The notes beneath the pieces are model-generated. The model was given only the letters and a program-made list of their open reading frames with translations. It was not told where the DNA came from and made no database searches. A stretch of DNA of 54,107 bases from Eubacteriales bacterium. GTDB lineage: Bacteria > Bacillota > Clostridia > Lachnospirales > Lachnospiraceae. The stretch lies in contig JAUNOP010000002.1 of NCBI GenBank assembly GCA_030537135.1, positions 74,507 through 128,613 of the forward strand. The letters are read 5' to 3'. This document shows, one piece after another, positions 1-7,557 of this stretch. The position numbers and the translations under genes were made by a program. Numbering within the stretch: the stretch's first letter is position 1; each line of letters starts with the position of its first letter.

Positions 1-1
1 A

Positions 2-289
2 ATTGCAAAATACCCGGCAGTGACCCGAGACCTTAGCATGGTGGTTCCAAAAGATGTGCTGGCAGGCCAGATTGAGAAGGTTCTTATTCAGAGAGGCGGT
101 AAGATTCTGGAGAGCTTTCAGCTCTTTGACATTTATGAAGGCGCACAGATTAAGCCCGGATACAAATCTATGGCATATTCCGTGGTTTTCCGGGCAAAGG
201 ACAAAACTCTTGAGGAAGCGGAAATCACAGCGGTCATGAAGAAAATCCTGAATGGTCTTACCAGCCTTGGAATTGAGTTGAGAAGCTGA
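2..289 (+). CDS. pheT: Phenylalanine-tRNA ligase beta subunit, C-terminal end (partial)
   Basis: The gene enters from the left edge; the frame is open from base 2 and about 95 residues remain. The fragment (KYPAVTRDLSMVVPKDV near the start, RAKDKTLEEAEI later) is the C-terminal ferredoxin-fold anticodon-binding domain of PheT, which binds the tRNA-Phe anticodon stem in the alpha2beta2 enzyme that charges tRNA-Phe in the cytoplasm. Family knowledge places pheS just upstream, outside the window. The stop lies one base before the next ATG, so the phosphatase gene is probably co-transcribed. The assignment is firm although only the last domain is visible. Confidence 0.93.
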   Translation: MAKYPAVTRDLSMVVPKDVLAGQIEKVLIQRGGKILESFQLFDIYEGAQIKPGYKSMAYSVVFRAKDKTLEEAEITAVMKKILNGLTSLGIELRS

Positions 290-290
290 T

Positions 291-893
291 ATGATTTTGT
301 ATATTATACGCCATGGAGAAACAATGTGGAACGCCCTGAGAAAGGTTCAGGGCGCCACAGACATAGAACTGAATGAAAAAGGCATTGCTTATGCAAGGCT
401 TACCGGAGAGGCACTTGCACAGGTAAGTTTTGACCTTGCATTTTCCAGCCCTCTAAAGAGAGCTGTGGATACGGCGCGTTATGTCCTGAACGGAAGAGAG
501 GTTCCCCTGTATACAGACAAGAGAATTCAGGAAATCAGCTTTGGAATTATGGAGGGTACCCAGATAGACGGACCCTTTAAAAGAGAGTTTGATTATTTCT
601 TTCATGATACAAAAAAATACACTGCGCCTGAGGGCGGAGAGAGCATTGAGGATGTGTGCAGACGAACCAGAGACTTCTGGGAGGAGCTGACAGGCACAGA
701 GAGATTTCAGAATGCCACAATTCTGATTGCCACGCATGGCTGCGCAGGAAGAGCGCTTCTTCAGAGCGTGTACAAGGACGGAGACTTCTGGCATGGCTGT
801 GTGCCGCCGAACTGCTGTGTGAACATTGTGGAGGTCAAAAACGGAGAAGCCCGCCTGCTTGCAGAGGACAAGATTTACTACAAAAACAGATAG
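291..893 (+). CDS. Histidine phosphatase family protein (phosphoglycerate mutase-like)
   Basis: 200 residues. The N-terminal IIRHGETMWN carries the RHG motif with the phosphorylated histidine, and ATHGCAGRA near residue 148 supplies the second catalytic histidine. The length suits the small cofactor-dependent phosphoglycerate mutase/phosphatase branch, cytoplasmic enzymes that remove phosphate from small metabolites. The substrate cannot be told from sequence; members include alpha-ribazole phosphatase-like and sugar-phosphate phosphatases. The start is one base after the pheT stop, so translation is probably coupled. queA follows 39 bases later in the same direction. Confidence 0.85.
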   Translation: MILYIIRHGETMWNALRKVQGATDIELNEKGIAYARLTGEALAQVSFDLAFSSPLKRAVDTARYVLNGREVPLYTDKRIQEISFGIMEGTQIDGPFKREFDYFFHDTKKYTAPEGGESIEDVCRRTRDFWEELTGTERFQNATILIATHGCAGRALLQSVYKDGDFWHGCVPPNCCVNIVEVKNGEARLLAEDKIYYKNR

Positions 894-932
894 CAGGATT
901 GTTTTACACATTTTCTGAAAATGGAGGAAAGT

Positions 933-1958
933 ATGAAAACGTCAGATTTTTATTATGACCTGCCAAAGGAACTCATTGCGCAGGACCCTCTGAAGGACAG
1001 AAGCTCCTCAAGGCTTCTTCATCTGAACCCTGCAACAGGGGAAATAGAACACACGGTCTTTACCCATATTCTGGACTATCTGAATCCAGGAGACTGTCTG
1101 GTCATCAATGACACCAAGGTGATTCCTGCCAGATTATATGGTCATAAGGAAGATACTGGAGCAGTTATAGAGCTTCTTCTTCTGAAGAGACGGGAGAAGG
1201 ATATCTGGGAAACCCTTGTAAAGCCTGGAAAAAAAGCCCGGCCAGGAGCGAAAATTATCTTTGGAGACGGCATTCTGAAGGGAGAAATCCTGGATATTGT
1301 GGACGAGGGAAATCGTTTGATTCAGTTCTCTTATGAGGGAATCTTTGAGGAAATTCTGGACAAACTGGGAGAAATGCCTCTCCCTCCCTATATTACCCAC
1401 AAGCTTCAGGACAAGAACCGGTATCAGACTGTATATGCTAAAAACGAGGGGTCAGCTGCTGCTCCCACAGCAGGTCTTCATTTTACCAGAGAGCTTCTTG
1501 AGAAGGTGCAGGAAAAGGGTGTGAAAATTGCGCATGTCACCCTTCATGTAGGTCTTGGAACCTTCCGTCCTGTGAAGGTAGATGATGTGGAAAAGCACCA
1601 TATGCATTCAGAATTCTATGTGGTGGAAGAGGAGCAGGCAAGGCTTATTAATGATACAAAAAAGGCGGGAGGGCGCATTATCTCAGTCGGAACCACGAGC
1701 TGTCGGACATTGGAATCGGCAGCAGGGGAGGACGGCGTCCTGAGAGCGGGCAGCGGCTGGACAGACATTTTTATCTATCCGGGCTATCACTTTAAGATGA
1801 TTGACGGCCTGATTACAAACTTCCATCTTCCAGAGTCCACGCTTCTTATGCTGGTGTCTGCTCTGGCAGGCAAGGAGAAGATTATGAAGGCTTATGAGGA
1901 GGCTGTGAAGGAGAGATATCGCTTTTTCTCGTTTGGGGATGCGATGTTTATCGGTTAA
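933..1958 (+). CDS. queA: S-adenosylmethionine:tRNA ribosyltransferase-isomerase
   Basis: 341 residues from the ATG at 933, chosen because GGAGG (923-927) lies 5 bases upstream; an in-frame ATG at 921 would overlap that site. QueA moves the ribosyl group of SAM onto preQ1 in tRNA, giving epoxyqueuosine, in queuosine biosynthesis. Recognisable blocks are [13 protein letters not shown] at the N-terminus, [27 protein letters not shown] and [17 protein letters not shown]. The length is normal for the family. No tgt or queG is next to it in this window. It lies in one direction with pheT and the phosphatase, followed by a DUF3783 gene. Confidence 0.96.
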   Translation: MKTSDFYYDLPKELIAQDPLKDRSSSRLLHLNPATGEIEHTVFTHILDYLNPGDCLVINDTKVIPARLYGHKEDTGAVIELLLLKRREKDIWETLVKPGKKARPGAKIIFGDGILKGEILDIVDEGNRLIQFSYEGIFEEILDKLGEMPLPPYITHKLQDKNRYQTVYAKNEGSAAAPTAGLHFTRELLEKVQEKGVKIAHVTLHVGLGTFRPVKVDDVEKHHMHSEFYVVEEEQARLINDTKKAGGRIISVGTTSCRTLESAAGEDGVLRAGSGWTDIFIYPGYHFKMIDGLITNFHLPESTLLMLVSALAGKEKIMKAYEEAVKERYRFFSFGDAMFIG

Positions 1959-2020
1959 CATTGTTTTCTGACATTCCTTGGGTTCAGAGAAAAGAGAAAG
2001 CACAGTAAACAGGAGAAAAA

Positions 2021-2404
2021 ATGTACAGAGAAAGTGTTGTTTTTTATCACATGAGAAAGCTGCCGTACCTTGGAAAGCTCGGACAGGTATTAAAGGAAAT
2101 GGGAGCAGAGCTTTTGGAGAGAGGACCAGAGGACGCAGGACAGAAGATTGGCTTTCTGGTTGGCCTTCCCGGTTTTGAGAAGGCGCAGGGTGTCCTGCCC
2201 ATGAAAATTCCTGAGGAGATAATGATTCTCAACGGTTTTACCAGCTCCCGGATGGATGAACTATTCAAAAGGATGAGAGAAGCGGGAATTCCCAAAATCG
2301 CTTTAAAGGCTGCAATCACAGAGAGCAATAAAAACTGGACGCTTGGACAGCTCTATATTGAAATTCGCATGGAGCATGAAGAAATAAAGCGCAGAATGCA
2401 GTAA
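2021..2404 (+). CDS. DUF3783 domain-containing protein
   Basis: 127 residues, starting MYRESVVFYHM after AGGAG. The middle (ILNGFTSSRMDELFKRMREAGIPKIALKAAITESNKNWTL in outline) matches my memory of DUF3783, a small uncharacterised Firmicutes domain often found downstream of tRNA-modification or translation genes. There is no signal peptide or membrane segment, so it is probably cytoplasmic. It sits 62 bases after queA and ends 43 bases before a strong terminator, so it may be the last gene of the pheT-queA run. The function is unknown. Confidence 0.75.
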   Translation: MYRESVVFYHMRKLPYLGKLGQVLKEMGAELLERGPEDAGQKIGFLVGLPGFEKAQGVLPMKIPEEIMILNGFTSSRMDELFKRMREAGIPKIALKAAITESNKNWTLGQLYIEIRMEHEEIKRRMQ

Positions 2405-2447
2405 AAAAGAATTTATGAATATTGTGAAGCTCTGCTTGACCAAAGAG

Positions 2448-2483
2448 AGTACTCCAGAATAAAAATTTTGGAGTACTTTTTTT
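2448..2483 (+). terminator. Rho-independent terminator after the DUF3783 gene
   Basis: AGTACTCCA (2448-2456) pairs perfectly with TGGAGTACT (2469-2477) and is followed by a run of seven T. It closes the pheT-to-DUF3783 transcription unit. Confidence 0.9.
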
Positions 2484-2600
2484 GTGCGATAAGCCTGGAA
2501 AGTGGCTGCCATGCTTGCGACGCGAAGTTAGTCTTTTAGGGCATGAGCAGACATTTGATGGGCAATGGACAGCAAACAGCTTTGCTGTGAGCTGTCCGCG
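2484..2600. repeat. Intergenic composite repeat with hairpin
   Basis: The bases after the terminator (GCGATAAGCCTGGAAA, then a TGCCATGCTTGC block) resemble 51306-51350 after the ilvC terminator and, more weakly, 40327-40370. A perfect hairpin follows: ACAGCAAA (569-576 of the 2 kb block) pairs with TTTGCTGT (2581-2588), nested inside GGACAGC/GCTGTCC (2567-2597). This looks like a dispersed non-coding repeat; no open frame was found. Confidence 0.55.
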
Positions 2601-2626
2601 TAATGGAATCTTTTAGTAAAAATATG

Positions 2627-2655
2627 TTGACAGACGACATATATCGTGGTACGAT
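2627..2655 (+). promoter_or_regulatory. Promoter of the padR-DUF2812 operon
   Basis: TTGACA (2627-2632), a 17-base spacer, and TACGAT (2650-2655). The -10 lies inside the first of three PadR-type palindromes, which fits self-repression. Confidence 0.7.
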
Positions 2656-2701
2656 ATAGAAAAATAAATATATCGAGAGACGATATATCGTAAGACGATT
2701 G
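2641..2701. promoter_or_regulatory. Three tandem ATATCG-N5-CGATAT operators (probable PadR sites)
   Basis: Copy 1 at 2641-2657 and copy 2 at 2670-2686 are perfect ATATCG-N5-CGATAT palindromes. Copy 3 at 2685-2701 has ATATCG-N5-CGAT and overlaps copy 2 by two bases. They run from the -10 to the ribosome site of the PadR gene. PadR proteins are dimeric winged-helix repressors that often control their own operon, so autoregulation is the natural reading. Confidence 0.75.
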
Positions 2702-2716
2702 AAAGGAGAAGATTGG

Positions 2717-3061
2717 TTGAAGCAGGAGCCTTTGACAGAGAGTTATTTTTATATTTTGTTGTGTCTGGCGCACGGACCGAATCATGGCTATGGAATTATG
2801 CAGGAGACAGCCGCTCTGTCGAACGGCAGAGTGAAAATCGGTTCAGGTACCATGTACGGAGCTACCAGCAACATGCTGAAGAAGAAGTGGATTGCAGATT
2901 ATGGGAATGAACAGGGTCAGGAGAGACGGAGACTCTACCAGCTTCTTCCGGCAGGAAGGGAGGTTCTGGAGGTGGAAATTCAGCGCCTGAGAAGTCTTGT
3001 GGAAAATGCAGATTTGATTTTAGGAGGAAGAGCTTATGTCAAGAATAAAGATTTGCCATGA
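2717..3061 (+). CDS. PadR family transcriptional regulator
   Basis: 114 residues from the TTG at 2717, chosen because AAGGAG (2703-2708) is 8 bases upstream. The segment TESYFYILLCLAHGPNHGYGIMQ and the later RRLYQLLPAGREVL are the PadR winged-helix signature: HTH followed by a wing of the YxLTxxG type. It is a short, single-domain PadR of the kind usually paired with a membrane or transport gene. Its stop lies inside the next gene (3036), so the DUF2812 protein is translationally coupled and is its likely partner. Three palindromic operators overlap its promoter and leader. The inducing signal is unknown. Confidence 0.9.
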   Translation: MKQEPLTESYFYILLCLAHGPNHGYGIMQETAALSNGRVKIGSGTMYGATSNMLKKKWIADYGNEQGQERRRLYQLLPAGREVLEVEIQRLRSLVENADLILGGRAYVKNKDLP

Positions 3062-3956
3062 TGCCTATGCAGCATGGGATTATGAGAAGGAAGTTGAGGA
3101 TTTGAATAAAAAATCAGAAGAAGGGTGGCAATTAATCCATGGCGGCTGTTTTCACAGTAAGTTTGAGGAGAATCCTGCTGTTCGTTATCGCTATCAGCTT
3201 GATTTTCAACTACATGTAGAGAATAAAATGCGTTACAGAGAGCTTTTCAAGGAGCAGGGATGGGAATATATTAATTCCAGCTTTAATGGATGGCACTTTT
3301 TCCGAAAGCCCTATAACCCGGAGCTTCCAGAGGAAGAGTATGAGATTTATATGGATAAAATATCAAAGACAGAGATTGCCCAGAGATGGTTTCGGATGTA
3401 TGCGCCTCTGGAAGCTGTGCTTTTGATAGTGTTTCTGATATGCACGGTTCGATTAATCATAGCTCCTGAGCTTTTGAGATTGGGTATTCTTATTGAAACA
3501 GCAGGTGTTCTGGCTCTGGGAAGCAAAGGGCTGATAGATTCCTTCCGAGTGATAAAGGGAGGCGAGAGCAGAGGAGCTAAGACCAATATAACCAGATATA
3601 TTCTGGTAGTGCTTTTGGGCTTTGCTATTCTTACAGCAGCCTCCTTTGGAAGGGCTTCAGGAATTGCTGTAAGTTGGGAAAACGCTGCTTTTGAGAATTC
3701 AGGGGAATGGTTTGGAGAAGTAGAGGTTGTTATACCGGATTTCTATTATGTAGATGCAGACTGCAGCAGCGAGATACCTATGCATGTCATTCTCATGGAT
3801 GAGGAGGGAGAGCCTCTATTCGAGAAAGCAGGAGAGAGCTTCACTATTAAAAACAGGAGAGTATTTTTGCAAAAGGGTGTTTATACTCTGGTATGCAGGA
3901 CAGATGAAGAGAATATACAGAATAAAACTGTGAATCTCAAGGTGAATATAAGCTAA
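3036..3956 (+). CDS. DUF2812 domain-containing membrane protein
   Basis: 306 residues. Residues 1-110 (DYEKEVEDLNKKSEEGWQL, YRELFKEQGWEYI, GWHFFRKP) match DUF2812, a domain commonly encoded directly after PadR regulators in Firmicutes. Three hydrophobic segments follow: about 121-143, 145-165 and 190-207. After them comes an extracytoplasmic-looking tail rich in beta-type sequence (residues 210-306). The start overlaps the padR stop by 26 bases. The pair is probably a regulator with a membrane-located response protein. The biochemical role is not known; the C-terminal tail after the membrane segments is longer than I would expect for a bare DUF2812 protein. Confidence 0.8.
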   Translation: MSRIKICHDAYAAWDYEKEVEDLNKKSEEGWQLIHGGCFHSKFEENPAVRYRYQLDFQLHVENKMRYRELFKEQGWEYINSSFNGWHFFRKPYNPELPEEEYEIYMDKISKTEIAQRWFRMYAPLEAVLLIVFLICTVRLIIAPELLRLGILIETAGVLALGSKGLIDSFRVIKGGESRGAKTNITRYILVVLLGFAILTAASFGRASGIAVSWENAAFENSGEWFGEVEVVIPDFYYVDADCSSEIPMHVILMDEEGEPLFEKAGESFTIKNRRVFLQKGVYTLVCRTDEENIQNKTVNLKVNIS

Positions 3957-3963
3957 GAGAGAA

Positions 3964-4016
3964 AAGCCTTACACTTGTGTTTCCCTTCTGGAAAACACAG
4001 AGGTGTAAGGCTTTTT
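3964..4016. terminator. Bidirectional terminator
   Basis: AAGCCTTACAC (3964-3974) pairs with GTGTAAGGCTT (4003-4013), with T runs on both strands. It sits between the convergent DUF2812 gene and the endonuclease IV gene and can serve both. Confidence 0.88.
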
Positions 4017-4031
4017 GAATGAAAATAAGCA

Positions 4032-4865
4032 TCATTCTATATAATTGTTCCTGAAAAACGCGATTTCCCTGGCCCATCCTTCATTGTCATTCGGAGTTTC
4101 CAGAATAAAGGGAAGAGACCTAAGCGCCGGATGATTCACAAGACGAATCAATGCAGGCGCGCCGATTTTTCCCTCACCGATTCTGGCGTGACGGTCCTTG
4201 TGCGATCCCAGGTCATTGAGGCTGTCATTAAGATGAACGGCCTTTAGCCTGGAAAGGCCGACAACCCGGTCAAATTCATCAAGAACATTGTCCAGGCTAT
4301 GAACAATGTCATAGCCCCCATCCCATACATGGCAGGTATCCAGACAAACCCCCATTTTTTCTGTGAGTGTTACTCTGTCCAGGATTTCCCGAAGCTCCTC
4401 AAAGCAGCGCCCTACCTCAGAACCCTTTCCTGACATGGTTTCAAGAAGAATGGTCGTGCTTTGGTCAGGAGTCAGCACCTGGTTTAAAAGATCTGCAATT
4501 CTTTCAATTCCAATCCTGCTTCCCTGACCTACATGGCTTCCCGGATGAAAGTTATAATAATTTCCTGGCGTGTATTCCATTCTCTTCAGGTCGTTTGAGA
4601 AAATGTCGGCCGCAAATTCCCGGAGATTCTCTCTGGCAGCACAGGCGTTAAGCGTGTAAGGGGCGTGTGCCACCAGCTTTCCAAAGGAATTTTCATGGGC
4701 AAGCTTCAGAAGCTTTTCCACATCTGCGGGCTTGATTTCTTTTGCCCTTCCTCCCCTGGGATTTCTGGTAAAAAAGGCAAAGGTATTTCCTCCATTAGCG
4801 ATCGTTTGCCTGCCCATAGCCTCATAGCCGCCAGAGGAGGAGGTATGATTTCCAATAAACAGCAT
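4032..4865 (-). CDS. nfo: Deoxyribonuclease IV (apurinic/apyrimidinic endonuclease)
   Basis: 277 residues, normal for the family. Endonuclease IV is a zinc-dependent TIM-barrel enzyme that nicks DNA 5' to abasic sites in base-excision repair. Metal-ligand motifs are all visible in order: HAPYTLN (about residue 66), NFHPGSHVG (105), LLETMSGKGSE (140), CLDTCHVWDGGYD (173), AVHLNDS (209), KDRHARIGEG (224) and FILETPND (259). It begins 17 bases after the dehydrogenase gene, so it is likely in a Rex-controlled unit. The ribosome site (AGAGG about 15 bases upstream) is rather distant. Confidence 0.95.
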   Translation of the reverse strand: MLFIGNHTSSSGGYEAMGRQTIANGGNTFAFFTRNPRGGRAKEIKPADVEKLLKLAHENSFGKLVAHAPYTLNACAARENLREFAADIFSNDLKRMEYTPGNYYNFHPGSHVGQGSRIGIERIADLLNQVLTPDQSTTILLETMSGKGSEVGRCFEELREILDRVTLTEKMGVCLDTCHVWDGGYDIVHSLDNVLDEFDRVVGLSRLKAVHLNDSLNDLGSHKDRHARIGEGKIGAPALIRLVNHPALRSLPFILETPNDNEGWAREIAFFRNNYIE

Positions 4866-4882
4866 CTTTTGTATGAATCCTC

Positions 4883-5872
4883 TTAGGAGAGAACCTCGTT
4901 CTTTAGCTCTTCGCCGTTTAGGAAGGCCTGAGCATTGTTCAGGGTAGTCTCTGCAATAGAGGAGAGTGCCTCATGCGTGAAGAAGCCCTGATGGGAGGTC
5001 ATGGTAACATTCGGGAAGGAGAGAAGTCTCTGAATGGTGGACGTAGGGAGGATTCTCTCTGACATATCCTCATACACGTAATCGGTCTCTTCTTCATACA
5101 CGTCCAGACCAATGGCAAAGAATTTATTCTTGCGGATACCCTCAATCAGAGCATCTGTCTTAATCAGACCGCCTCTGGAGGTGTTTACCAGAATCACGCC
5201 GTCCTTCATTTTATTAATGGTATCTGAATTAATCAGATGGCGAGTCTCATCTGTGAGAGGGCAGTGCAGGCTGATTAAGTCACTCTGCGCCAGAAGCTCA
5301 TCCAGACTCACATAGGTGACAAAATCAAGGGATTTGTTTGGATAGGCGTCATAGCCAATCACCTTCATGCCAAAGCCGTGGCAGATACGCGCCATAGCTG
5401 CGCCGATTTTACCGGTTCCCACGATTCCGGCAGTCTTTTGAAACAGGTTCACTCCCATAAGACCGTTGAGGGCGAAATTATTCTCACGGCATTTGATATA
5501 AGCCTTGTGGGTGTGACGGTTTGCGGTCAGAGCCAGAGCCATGGCGTGTTCTGCAACAGCCTCAGGAGAATAGCTTGGAACACGAAGAACCTTAATTCCA
5601 TATTTGTGCGCTGTCTCAAGGTCTACATTATTGTAGCCTGCACAGCGCATAAGAATCAGCTTTACGCCAGCAGTGTGGAGTTCTTCCATAACATTTTTCC
5701 CAAGATCAGCATTCACAAAAGCGCAGATAGCGTCATAGCCTGCAGCCAGAGTAGCGGTTTCCTCGTGGATATTGGCTTCCAGAAATTTTATTGTGATATC
5801 TGGATACTGAGGAAGCAGCTTTTCAAAGAACTGTTCATCATAGCTTTTGGTTCCGTAAAATAAAATTTTCAT
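4883..5872 (-). CDS. ldhA: D-2-hydroxyacid dehydrogenase (probable D-lactate dehydrogenase)
   Basis: 329 residues. The Rossmann motif GIVGTGKIG (about residue 149) binds NAD. The catalytic set of the D-2-hydroxyacid dehydrogenase family is present: Arg in VNTSRGGLIKTDAL (near 235), Glu in GLDVYEEE (near 264) and His in MTSHQGFFTHE (near 296). The N-terminus MKILFYGTKSYDEQFF is typical of fermentative D-LDH, which reduces pyruvate to D-lactate and regenerates NAD in the cytoplasm. The Rex box over its promoter fits an NADH-responsive fermentation enzyme. A hydroxyisocaproate or other 2-ketoacid reductase cannot be excluded. AAAGGGG lies 8 bases before the ATG, and nfo follows. Confidence 0.85.
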   Translation of the reverse strand: MKILFYGTKSYDEQFFEKLLPQYPDITIKFLEANIHEETATLAAGYDAICAFVNADLGKNVMEELHTAGVKLILMRCAGYNNVDLETAHKYGIKVLRVPSYSPEAVAEHAMALALTANRHTHKAYIKCRENNFALNGLMGVNLFQKTAGIVGTGKIGAAMARICHGFGMKVIGYDAYPNKSLDFVTYVSLDELLAQSDLISLHCPLTDETRHLINSDTINKMKDGVILVNTSRGGLIKTDALIEGIRKNKFFAIGLDVYEEETDYVYEDMSERILPTSTIQRLLSFPNVTMTSHQGFFTHEALSSIAETTLNNAQAFLNGEELKNEVLS

Positions 5873-5910
5873 GTAAAAAACCCCTTTCTTGTTAAAAAAA
5901 TATCAATCTG

Positions 5911-5930
5911 TTTGTTAATATATTAACAAA
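5911..5930. promoter_or_regulatory. Rex-box operator
   Basis: TTTGTTAATATATTAACAAA is a perfect 20-base palindrome that fits the Rex consensus TTGTTAA-N4-TTAACAA. Rex is the NADH/NAD-sensing repressor of fermentation genes in Firmicutes. A weaker match (TTGTTAA then ATATCAA) starts at 5889, between the box and the gene. Confidence 0.88.
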
Positions 5931-5948
5931 AAATTTCTCTTTTGGCAA
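5915..5948 (-). promoter_or_regulatory. Promoter of the dehydrogenase-nfo unit
   Basis: On the minus strand TTGCCA, a 17-base spacer and TAATAT. The -10 hexamer falls inside the Rex palindrome, so bound Rex would block RNA polymerase. An alternative TATAAT sits further upstream at 5957-5962. Confidence 0.6.
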
Positions 5949-5962
5949 GATACAATATTATA

Positions 5963-6184
5963 CAAAGATTTATAGAAAAATCAGAGGATAGTTATCTATA
6001 ACTCACAGTTTACAAAAGCAATGCTGTATGGGATGAATTTTCAAAGCAATGCTTTTGACAACAGAAATCCTTCTGTAAGTATGCGCCAAAGCTCTTTTAT
6101 TTATACAAAACTTGACTCCTCTGATACTGAATTGCTCTGTGCTTTGCGCTCTCGCAATCCTCGAAAACATGAGTAAAGCTTATC
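5963..6184. other. Intergenic stretch without recognised features
   Basis: Together with the dehydrogenase promoter, 5873-6269 is the gap between the aroA operon and the dehydrogenase gene. In this part I see no open frame with a ribosome site, no RNA gene and no clear palindrome. Confidence 0.5.
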
Positions 6185-6225
6185 AAAAAAGGTTTGAAAA
6201 CAGCAATAACTGTTTCAAACCTTTT
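6185..6225 (-). terminator. Terminator of the tyrA-aroA operon
   Basis: GGTTTGAAAACAG (6191-6203) pairs with CTGTTTCAAACC (6210-6221) with one bulged base. Read on the minus strand it ends in a run of six T, correctly placed after aroA. Confidence 0.85.
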
Positions 6226-6269
6226 ATTTCTCTGTAAGCAGACCAAGTGAGTATGCCGCGCAGGTTCCT

Positions 6270-7547
6270 TTATTCTCCCAGGGAGTATAAATCCCTGTAA
6301 AATTCAGGATAGGAAATATTCACACACTCCCCGTCCAGAATCTCTACCTCTCCTTCGCAGGCCTGTGCAGCCACTGCAAAGCTCATGGCAATGCGGTGAT
6401 CCTTATGGGAATCAATCACTGCTCCATGGAGAGGACGGCCTCCGCGGATAATCATTCCGTCAGGAGTTCCTTCAATGTCTGCTCCCATTTTTGAAAGATT
6501 TTCTACCATAACGGCAATGCGGTCAGATTCCTTGACCTTTAATTCCGCTGCGTCCCGAATGATGGTCTCTCCCTGCGCAAAGGCTCCCAGAATGGCAATC
6601 ATGGGAACTTCATCTATCAGAGTGGGGATGATATCACCTTCTACTACAGTTCCATGAAGGGAGCTTGCTTTTACAAGAATATCTGCCACTGGCTCTCCCC
6701 CTGAGATTCTTTCATTGAGAAGGGTAAGGGAGCCTCCCATGGCCTGACATACGCGGAGCATTCCATCTCTGGTAGGGTTGATTCCCACATTTGTGAGCAA
6801 AATCTCACTTTCAGGTACCAGAAGGCCAGCAGCAAGAAAATAGGCGGCAGAGGAAATATCTCCTGGCACAGGAATCTCCATTCCGCAAAGCGCAGGGGCT
6901 GGAAGAATGGAAGCAGTATTTCCCTCTGAGAATACCTCTGCTCCAAAGGCTCGCAGCATTCGCTCTGTATGGTCCCTGGACAGAGCGGGTTCTGTGACAG
7001 AGGTAGGGCCGTCTGCGTAGAGTCCTGCCAGAAGAACGCAGGATTTTACCTGAGCCGATGCAACAGGAGATGCATAATCAATCCCGTGCAGTCTCTTTCC
7101 GCAAATGGCAAGAGGAGCGCAGTCATTTCCCCGAATGCTGGAGATAGCTCCTCCCATCAAGGTGAGAGGGGTGATAATTCGCTTCATAGGCCGACTCTGG
7201 ATGGAGGCGTCTCCGTTTAGCTCGCAGGAAAAACGCTGTCCAGCCAGAATGCCGGAAATTAATCGTGTGGTAGTGCCGCTGTTTCCTACATCCAGAACAC
7301 TGTGAGGCTCTGAGAGGCCGTGCAGTCCCTTTCCATGTATAAGTACTTCGTCTCCAAAGCGCTCGATATGGATTCCCATTTTGCGGAAGCAGGAAATCGT
7401 GGAGAGACAGTCTGCTCCCTCCAGAAAATGAGTAATCCGTGTCGTACCCTGAGCAAGAGAGCCGAACATAACAGCCCGATGGGAAATGGACTTATCTCCA
7501 GGCACAGGGAGTTCTCCCTGTAAGCGGGAAAATTGTTTTATTTTCAT
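6270..7547 (-). CDS. aroA: 3-phosphoshikimate 1-carboxyvinyltransferase (EPSP synthase)
   Basis: 425 residues from the ATG at 7547 (MKIKQFSRLQGEL); a longer frame from 7568 has no ribosome site and would overlap tyrA. The enzyme joins shikimate-3-phosphate and PEP in the shikimate pathway. Motifs: PGDKSISHRA with the substrate lysine, GNSGTTTRLI, PVASAQVKSC, LIDEVPMIAILG, KVKESDRI and DHRIAMSFAV. It begins 10 bases after the tyrA stop, so the two form an operon feeding tyrosine synthesis. The Gly-rich active-site loop reads GNSGTTTR, with no Ala substitution at the glycine associated with glyphosate tolerance. Confidence 0.95.
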   Translation of the reverse strand: MKIKQFSRLQGELPVPGDKSISHRAVMFGSLAQGTTRITHFLEGADCLSTISCFRKMGIHIERFGDEVLIHGKGLHGLSEPHSVLDVGNSGTTTRLISGILAGQRFSCELNGDASIQSRPMKRIITPLTLMGGAISSIRGNDCAPLAICGKRLHGIDYASPVASAQVKSCVLLAGLYADGPTSVTEPALSRDHTERMLRAFGAEVFSEGNTASILPAPALCGMEIPVPGDISSAAYFLAAGLLVPESEILLTNVGINPTRDGMLRVCQAMGGSLTLLNERISGGEPVADILVKASSLHGTVVEGDIIPTLIDEVPMIAILGAFAQGETIIRDAAELKVKESDRIAVMVENLSKMGADIEGTPDGMIIRGGRPLHGAVIDSHKDHRIAMSFAVAAQACEGEVEILDGECVNISYPEFYRDLYSLGE

Positions 7548-7557
7548 GATATTATAC

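Noticed and set aside
453-911. Minus-strand frame over the histidine phosphatase
   Set aside because: Antisense shadow without motifs or ribosome site.
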